Source: Pelagilacustribacter sp045567335 (GTDB lineage: Bacteria; Pseudomonadota; Alphaproteobacteria; Pelagibacterales; Pelagibacteraceae). From it: 47,423 nt of DNA. The number at the start of each line of letters is the position of its first letter. Within the stretch, counting starts at the first letter, position 1. Positions 42,652-47,423 of the stretch are shown one piece after another. The DNA lies in assembly GCA_045567335.1 (NCBI GenBank), contig JBJLCZ010000004.1:1-47423 (forward strand), written 5' to 3'. Position numbers and translations under genes: made by a program. A model generated the notes under the pieces. It did no database searches, was not told the origin of the DNA, and worked only from the letters and a program-made list of their open reading frames with translations.

Positions 42652-43747
42652 TTTTTTTAAGATCTTCTTCTTTTAACTCAACAGGATTGTTAGCAAGCCT
42701 CAGAATATTTACTCCTGAAATTATTTTTGAGTAATCGTTTTTAATATTAATACCTAACTTTGAATAATTATTTTCTAGATTAGCTTCTTTTTTTAAATTC
42801 GTTAAATATTTATCGAATGAATTAATATTATCTGATTTTGATAGATCAAACATTATTTGATATCTTTTTTTTAAATTAAATTCACTTTTCGCAATTTCTA
42901 AATTTTCAAAATTGAACCTTAAAAATTTATTTATTGTAAGCGAAACTGCATGACCATGACTGATATTATATATTGATGTGAACGGATAAGAAACTGCATG
43001 AGGTGCAGTGGTCTTTGAAATGCTTATAGCTTCTCCAGACAGATTTGCTGCTAGACACATGGCTGCAGTATTTTCAAGATTAGGTTTTTTTAAAAAATCC
43101 AAATAGTATTTTAATGAAATTGTTAAAGATTTTTTTGCAAACTCTAAACTTTTTTCGTTAGACTTTTTTGAAATTAATGATTCCATTGCTTGAGCTATAG
43201 CATCAAATCCAGAAGAAGATTTTATTTTATTGGATGCACCAATTACTAGTTCTGGTATTAAGAAAAAAAAATCTGGTCTTAAATAAGGTCCCTCTACTGA
43301 ATATTTTTTTTTATTAATATAAATTACAGCATTAGATGTAACTTCTGCACCTGACCCAGCGGTGGTTGGAATTGCTATTAATTTTGCAAACTTTTTGTTT
43401 GTTTTATAAGATGAATTCACTATCTCATTTTCAAGGTCGCTACTATCTGTTAAAACATTTGCAATCTTTGCATAATCTAGAACAGATCCTCCGCCAACAC
43501 TTATAATCATTTCTGGTGAGAATTTTTTAATAAAAGATATTATTTGTTTAAGTTCTGGTAAATCCGGATAAGAAAATTTTTTATAAAAATATTGGGTATT
43601 TTGATTAGCTAATAAGTTGCTGATTAACTTTTCTGCTCCAGAGGTTTTATAAGATTTTTCTCCACATATAATCAATATTTTTTTATTTTTTTCATTTTTT
43701 AAAAAAACTGAAAGATCTTCAGTAGACGAGAAGCTAAATTTTCTCAT
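42638..43747 (-). CDS. Iron-type alcohol dehydrogenase, probable phosphonoacetaldehyde reductase
   Basis: NAD(P)-dependent group III alcohol dehydrogenase of 369 residues. SVGGGSVLDYAK (84-94) binds the nucleotide and PTTAGSGAEVTS is a family signature. The metal site is D182 (FDAIAQA), H250 and H264 (ISHGHAVSL) with correct spacing, but the usual second ligand histidine is Q186. As last gene after ppd and pepM it would reduce phosphonoacetaldehyde to 2-hydroxyethylphosphonate, as PhpC/FomC do in other producers. Its start shares a base with the ppd stop. Confidence 0.85.
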   Translation of the reverse strand: MRKFSFSSTEDLSVFLKNEKNKKILIICGEKSYKTSGAEKLISNLLANQNTQYFYKKFSYPDLPELKQIISFIKKFSPEMIISVGGGSVLDYAKIANVLTDSSDLENEIVNSSYKTNKKFAKLIAIPTTAGSGAEVTSNAVIYINKKKYSVEGPYLRPDFFFLIPELVIGASNKIKSSSGFDAIAQAMESLISKKSNEKSLEFAKKSLTISLKYYLDFLKKPNLENTAAMCLAANLSGEAISISKTTAPHAVSYPFTSIYNISHGHAVSLTINKFLRFNFENLEIAKSEFNLKKRYQIMFDLSKSDNINSFDKYLTNLKKEANLENNYSKLGINIKNDYSKIISGVNILRLANNPVELKEEDLKKIIQS

Positions 43748-44856
43748 TAATTGGCCATAAATTTTTTTTTTATTTGAATAAGATCTTTTGGTCTTGAGAG
43801 ATTTTTCATTGATTTACTTGCTATTCTAACTTCTAGTAAGCTAGGGCCTCTTGATTTAACAAATTTTTTAATAGTTTTTTCAAAATTATTTTTGTTGTTT
43901 ATTTTAAAATATTTTTTATATCCAATACTTTTACTTAATTTCAAAAAATCTATACCTGCAGCAGTTGTCGTTTGTCCGCCAACAGATTCGTGAGCATTAT
44001 TATTTAATATAATATGCTTGTAATTTGAATTTTTTAAATAACCAGCAGTTCTTAATGACCCCAAATGCATCAGTGCCGATCCATCTCCATCTAAACAAAA
44101 AATTTGCTTATTAGAGTTTAAAGCATATCCCGTTGCAACACTAGCACTGTGACCCATACCACCAACCATATAAAAGTCTTTTCCTTTACTTTTACTTTTT
44201 TTAAATTCCTTGCGTATCTCCATTAATTCTCTTGAAGTATATCCTGTAGTAGAAATTATTTTACATCCATTTGGTATGAGACTTAAGAACTTTCTAATAA
44301 AGTTTGAGCGAAGACCAAATTTACTAATTATAATTTTATTTTTTTTCTTTTTTAATTGAAGAGTTTCTTTTTCTATTAAGCAAGCTACAATATTTTTATT
44401 TTTTTTTGAATTTTTTACAAGCATATTAATTTTAAGTAAATCCTTCTCGTTTCTTAATACGCAAAATTTAATTTTTAAAAGTTTTAATAATTCCTTTGTA
44501 ATTTTTCCTTTTGCTTTATGTTGAGGTTCATCTGGTTTATTAGGTGACCCTCTCCAACCTATAATTAAGAATAGTGGTATGGAATAAACTTCTCTGCTAG
44601 CAATAGAGATCAGAGGATTAATTGCATTGCTTAATCCAGAGTTTTGTAAGTATATGCAGGGAATATTTTTTGTAGATAAATGATATCCAATACCTAATGA
44701 AATGGCTGAACCTTCATTAGTAGCTATTACGTGTTTTTTCTTAGATAAATTTGCAATGCGAAGAGAGAAATTTTTTAAAATACTATCTGGAACACCAGTA
44801 AAAAAATCTATTTTATTTTTTTTTAAAGTTTTAATTAAGTTTTCAACTAAAATCAT
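43747..44856 (-). CDS. ppd: Phosphonopyruvate decarboxylase
   Basis: ThDP enzyme that makes the PEP mutase reaction irreversible by decarboxylating phosphonopyruvate to phosphonoacetaldehyde. The 369 residues are the compact two-domain form of this family, lacking the central domain of acetolactate synthase. FFTGVPDSILKNF and NEGSAIS (catalytic E48) lie in the PYR half. GGMGHSASVATGYAL and LDGDGSALMHLGSLRTAG (GDG 257-259, NN 285-286) lie in the PP half. It follows pepM by two bases. Confidence 0.94.
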   Translation of the reverse strand: MILVENLIKTLKKNKIDFFTGVPDSILKNFSLRIANLSKKKHVIATNEGSAISLGIGYHLSTKNIPCIYLQNSGLSNAINPLISIASREVYSIPLFLIIGWRGSPNKPDEPQHKAKGKITKELLKLLKIKFCVLRNEKDLLKINMLVKNSKKNKNIVACLIEKETLQLKKKKNKIIISKFGLRSNFIRKFLSLIPNGCKIISTTGYTSRELMEIRKEFKKSKSKGKDFYMVGGMGHSASVATGYALNSNKQIFCLDGDGSALMHLGSLRTAGYLKNSNYKHIILNNNAHESVGGQTTTAAGIDFLKLSKSIGYKKYFKINNKNNFEKTIKKFVKSRGPSLLEVRIASKSMKNLSRPKDLIQIKKKFMAN

Positions 44857-44858
44857 TG

Positions 44859-46163
44859 TTATTTAATTAAATTAATAACATCCTTAACAGAACTAATTTT
44901 ATTTTCTAGTTCAAAAGATCTTTGGTTCTTTAAAATAGTCATCGCTGCATTTTGCATTGCAGGATAAGCAGCTCGCAACATATGATTTGCATAAATGACA
45001 ACTTTAAAACCATTTTTTACCAACATTGTTTCATTTGTTTTTGAATAAGTTGATGGAACTGAAACAAGTGGTTTGTAATGTCCTGTTTTTCTAAATATTT
45101 TTGAAAATGAAAATATTTCTTTTGGAGTATTTTCTTTACTATGTATTAAAATAAGATCAGCTCCAGCTTTAGAATATTCTTTTGCCCGTTTTAATGCATC
45201 TTTAAGGCCCTTTCCTAAAATAAAGCTCTCTATTCTAGCTCCTATTAAAAAATCTTTTGAATTTCTAGTTCTTTTAATTAGATCTATTTTTTTACAAAAT
45301 TCTTTAATGTTGTCCTGCTTTACATTTGACTGATCTTTAAATAATGAGTTCTTTTTTAAACCAACTTTATCTTCAATCATAATAGCAGAAACACCAAGCC
45401 TTTCTAAGGTCCTGACAGTAAATGAAATATGCTCTAATCTTCCGCCATTATCAGCGTCAAATATTAAAGGCTTGGTTGTAACATCCATTAAGTCACCTAA
45501 TCCTGTGAATCTTGAAGAAAAATCAAGTGATTGGTTATCTGGTTTTCCTTTTAAGCTTGAGTCTGTCAAACTTGAGGACCACATCGCATCAAAATTTTCA
45601 GTTTTATTTTTTCTATGAACTTTTATATTTTCTGCAATTAATCCTGACAAAGCGCTATGAGATTCTAAAACTCTGACAATTTTTTTACTATTTAACAACC
45701 TTTTAAGAATTGAAGTTCTGTTAGTTGGAGAAGTTAAATTCATTACTTTAGATTTTATTAAGGAAGAAGATATTCCTTTGCTGTACTTAGGTTCTATTAA
45801 TCTACCTCCCCATTTTCTTAATGTAGCAATAACCTGACTTCTAGTATTTTTTTGAACACCTTTTTTCCAATCATCGCCGTGCACAACATAATTTGGTTTA
45901 AGTAAATTTAAATTTGGTCGATAATCTAAGGTTTTCTGGGGCACAACTTTACTAACTTGCTTAATATTTTTTAATATAATTTCTCTTTGCTTATAATTTA
46001 AAGTTGGAATATTTTTATAACTTGCTACAGCTTCATCTGTCAAAAGACCTACTGTTACATTACCAAGCTTTTTAGCTTTTTTAATAATATTGATATGACC
46101 TTCATGTAAAATATCAGCAGACAAAGCAATATAGGCAATTTTTTTTTTATTTTTCATATTCAA
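44859..46163 (-). CDS. pepM: Cytidylyltransferase-phosphoenolpyruvate mutase fusion
   Basis: Two-domain protein of 434 residues. Residues 1-145 are a small nucleotidyltransferase with the HxGH motif (H20-E-G-H23), HGDDW (95-99) and ISSS (131-134), typical of glycerol-3-phosphate or ethanolamine-phosphate cytidylyltransferases. Residues 155-434 are PEP mutase with DADNGG (236-241) and the diagnostic EDKxxxxxNS (E264 to S273), which forms the C-P bond of phosphonopyruvate. The fusion suggests that a later phosphonate is activated as a CMP derivative. It abuts the thyX stop with no gap. Confidence 0.93.
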   Translation of the reverse strand: MNMKNKKKIAYIALSADILHEGHINIIKKAKKLGNVTVGLLTDEAVASYKNIPTLNYKQREIILKNIKQVSKVVPQKTLDYRPNLNLLKPNYVVHGDDWKKGVQKNTRSQVIATLRKWGGRLIEPKYSKGISSSLIKSKVMNLTSPTNRTSILKRLLNSKKIVRVLESHSALSGLIAENIKVHRKNKTENFDAMWSSSLTDSSLKGKPDNQSLDFSSRFTGLGDLMDVTTKPLIFDADNGGRLEHISFTVRTLERLGVSAIMIEDKVGLKKNSLFKDQSNVKQDNIKEFCKKIDLIKRTRNSKDFLIGARIESFILGKGLKDALKRAKEYSKAGADLILIHSKENTPKEIFSFSKIFRKTGHYKPLVSVPSTYSKTNETMLVKNGFKVVIYANHMLRAAYPAMQNAAMTILKNQRSFELENKISSVKDVINLIK

Positions 46164-47114
46164 TTAAGAGACTATTTTCTTATCTAATTCTAATGAATTC
46201 ATTAATTCGTTCCACTCCCTTTTTGATAATCCAGAACTTTCTAGATCACATGCATCTCCTCTAATCATTTTTTGAACTACTAATTTGCCTTTAGAAGAAA
46301 TATTAATTGCTCCTACTCTATAGTCTAAAAATGCCGAATGAGTAATTGGTACCCATTTTTTTACAGTTTCTAACATTGTTTCAGCATACACTCTTATTTC
46401 ATATTGTGCATGACTATCTGCTCTTAAAAATAAAAAATTTAACAAATTTAAAAGATCTGTTTTCCAATACCATTGGGTATAAGAATTTAAAGTTAAATTC
46501 ATTCTAGCCAACTCTCTAGCCAAGCCAGATTTTTTTTCATCTATAATAGTGCCATCAAATCTTTCATTAAGCATTTTTTCATAATTATCGTATGTTCTAG
46601 TTGCATCTTCTTTTAAAATATTAAGCACTTCATCGGCTTGATCACCAGATATTAAATTACCTCTACCTTGTCTATTAATTGTTGACTGTGCTGACAATTG
46701 TTCCTTAGAAGGAATATAAAATTCTTTATCTAAGATAGAATATCTCGCAGAATATTCATTTACATTTGCTGTTCTATGTCTAATCCATTGTCTCGCAATA
46801 AAGATAGGAAGTTTAACATGATATTTTATTTCACACATTTCAAAAGGAGTAGAATGCCAGTGCCTCATTAAATATTTAATTAATCCTTCGTCTGTTGAAA
46901 CTTTTTTAGTTCCTTTTCCATAAGAAACTCTTGCCGATTGAACAATAGAAGTATCATCTCCCATATAATCGATGACTCTCACAAATCCATGGTCAAGCAC
47001 AGGCAGGGCCTCATAAAGAATTTTTTCTAATTCTGGGGATGTTACTCTTTTGGTTTCAACTTTCTGCGATTGTTGATCAATAATCTCTTGCTTTTGCTCT
47101 TTTGTTAATTTCAT
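46164..47114 (-). CDS. thyX: Flavin-dependent thymidylate synthase
   Basis: Makes dTMP from dUMP with methylene-THF, using FAD and NADPH. The 316 residues carry the ThyX motif RHRxxxxNExSxR at 112-124. The length is above the short bacterial ThyX but common in alphaproteobacteria, with N- and C-terminal extensions. It stands first on a run into the phosphonate genes. Methylene-THF could come partly from the betaine demethylation genes in this window. Divergent from ssrA. Confidence 0.96.
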   Translation of the reverse strand: MKLTKEQKQEIIDQQSQKVETKRVTSPELEKILYEALPVLDHGFVRVIDYMGDDTSIVQSARVSYGKGTKKVSTDEGLIKYLMRHWHSTPFEMCEIKYHVKLPIFIARQWIRHRTANVNEYSARYSILDKEFYIPSKEQLSAQSTINRQGRGNLISGDQADEVLNILKEDATRTYDNYEKMLNERFDGTIIDEKKSGLARELARMNLTLNSYTQWYWKTDLLNLLNFLFLRADSHAQYEIRVYAETMLETVKKWVPITHSAFLDYRVGAINISSKGKLVVQKMIRGDACDLESSGLSKREWNELMNSLELDKKIVS

Positions 47115-47128
47115 TTTGAATAAACTTA

Positions 47129-47158
47129 TTGAATCTATTTAAAAGAGTTTTATATTAT
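47129..47158 (+). promoter_or_regulatory. Candidate ssrA promoter
   Basis: TTGAAT (47129-47134) and TATATT (47151-47156) or TATTAT (47153-47158) give 16-18 base spacing. Transcription would start near 47163, just before the GTTGG/CCAAC hairpin that opens the tmRNA region. Confidence 0.5.
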
Positions 47159-47161
47159 ATA

Positions 47162-47423
47162 TGTTGGTTTTCCAACTATGACGATAAACGAATTTCGTAA
47201 TAACCATCACGGACGTGGGGGCAGTACCCACCACCTCCACCATTTACAACTTATGGGGGTGAATTAGGATCGACGGGTGTCTAAAGGTTATTCTTTCGTA
47301 CGAGATGGTTCCGACGTAACGGGCCAATTATAAATGCTAACGAAAGTTACGCACTTGCTGCATAATTAACTTTTAGTTAATTATAATAGCACGGTCTGGG
47401 GCACCGGGTAACAGAACGCCCCT
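47162..47423 (+). ncRNA. ssrA: Circularly permuted tmRNA (alphaproteobacterial type), possibly truncated at window end
   Basis: Trans-translation RNA that rescues stalled ribosomes. The 3' acceptor half comes first: T-stem GTGGG/CCCAC around GGCAGTA, acceptor strand CACCTCC, discriminator A and CCA (47216-47243). After a 12-base spacer TTTACAACTTAT the 5' half begins GGGGGTGAATTAGGATCGACGGG; its first seven bases pair with CACCTCC including one G-U. AATAACC upstream pairs with GGTTATT downstream as the long P2 helix. The tag frame GCT AAC GAA AGT TAC GCA CTT GCT GCA TAA (47336-47365) encodes ANESYALAA, followed by a 9-bp hairpin and a conserved GGGGCACCGGGTAACAGAAC element. The RNA would be cut into two pieces. 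Confidence 0.93.

Noticed and set aside
1..47423. CRISPR array, insertion sequence or prophage
   Set aside because: No spaced direct repeats, transposase, integrase or phage structural motifs were seen on either strand.

Overview
The window reads as a piece of a streamlined, A+T-rich marine alphaproteobacterium of the SAR11 clade (Candidatus Pelagibacter or a close relative). Supporting signs are very short intergenic gaps with frequent gene overlaps, a circularly permuted two-piece type tmRNA gene (an alphaproteobacterial trait), and a SAM-II plus SAM-V riboswitch pair in front of betaine-homocysteine methyltransferase, an arrangement known from Pelagibacter and marine metagenomes. The complete glycine betaine to glycine demethylation route also fits. 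The organism assignment is inference; no 16S gene is present.

Layout. 1-4270: housekeeping and redox genes (start of a LivK-type binding protein, LysE exporter, glutaredoxin, ribokinase-like PfkB kinase, CcdA, histidine phosphatase). 4302-8836: a degenerate tRNA-like stretch, an FkbM methyltransferase, then msrB and cysE on the minus strand and a VOC protein with gshA-gshB (glutathione synthesis) on the plus strand. 8851-22705: a one-carbon and methionine island with dimethylglycine dehydrogenase, a divergent MFS transporter, sarcosine oxidase soxBDAG with a trailing hydratase, and divergently bhmT-metY-rhodanese. Betaine donates a methyl group to homocysteine (BhmT). Dimethylglycine and sarcosine are then demethylated to glycine with one-carbon units passed to folate, and MetY supplies homocysteine.

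22695-26247: a lipoprotein, a D-2-hydroxyacid dehydrogenase, a DMT transporter and a DadA-like oxidase. 26293-32338: cell-shape block mreB-mreC-mreD-mrdA-rodA followed by a bactofilin. 32349-37391: branched-chain amino acid synthesis (leuA, ilvC, ilvN, ilvB). 37429-42651: miaA, a Do-like protease, hflC-hflK and divergent mrp. 42638-46163: a three-gene phosphonate biosynthesis operon (cytidylyltransferase-PEP mutase fusion, phosphonopyruvate decarboxylase, iron-ADH type phosphonoacetaldehyde reductase), directly behind thyX. 47162-end: ssrA.

The two most interesting regions are the bhmT-metY leader and the phosphonate operon. In the leader, SAM-II with a terminator/antiterminator and then SAM-V control a 20-codon upstream ORF whose stop overlaps the bhmT start, while the bhmT Shine-Dalgarno is locked in a 9-bp hairpin; metY has its own 14-codon leader ORF with a TAATG junction. 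The phosphonate operon predicts 2-hydroxyethylphosphonate, possibly activated by CTP for attachment to a surface polymer. No gene-free stretch exceeds about 140 bases.
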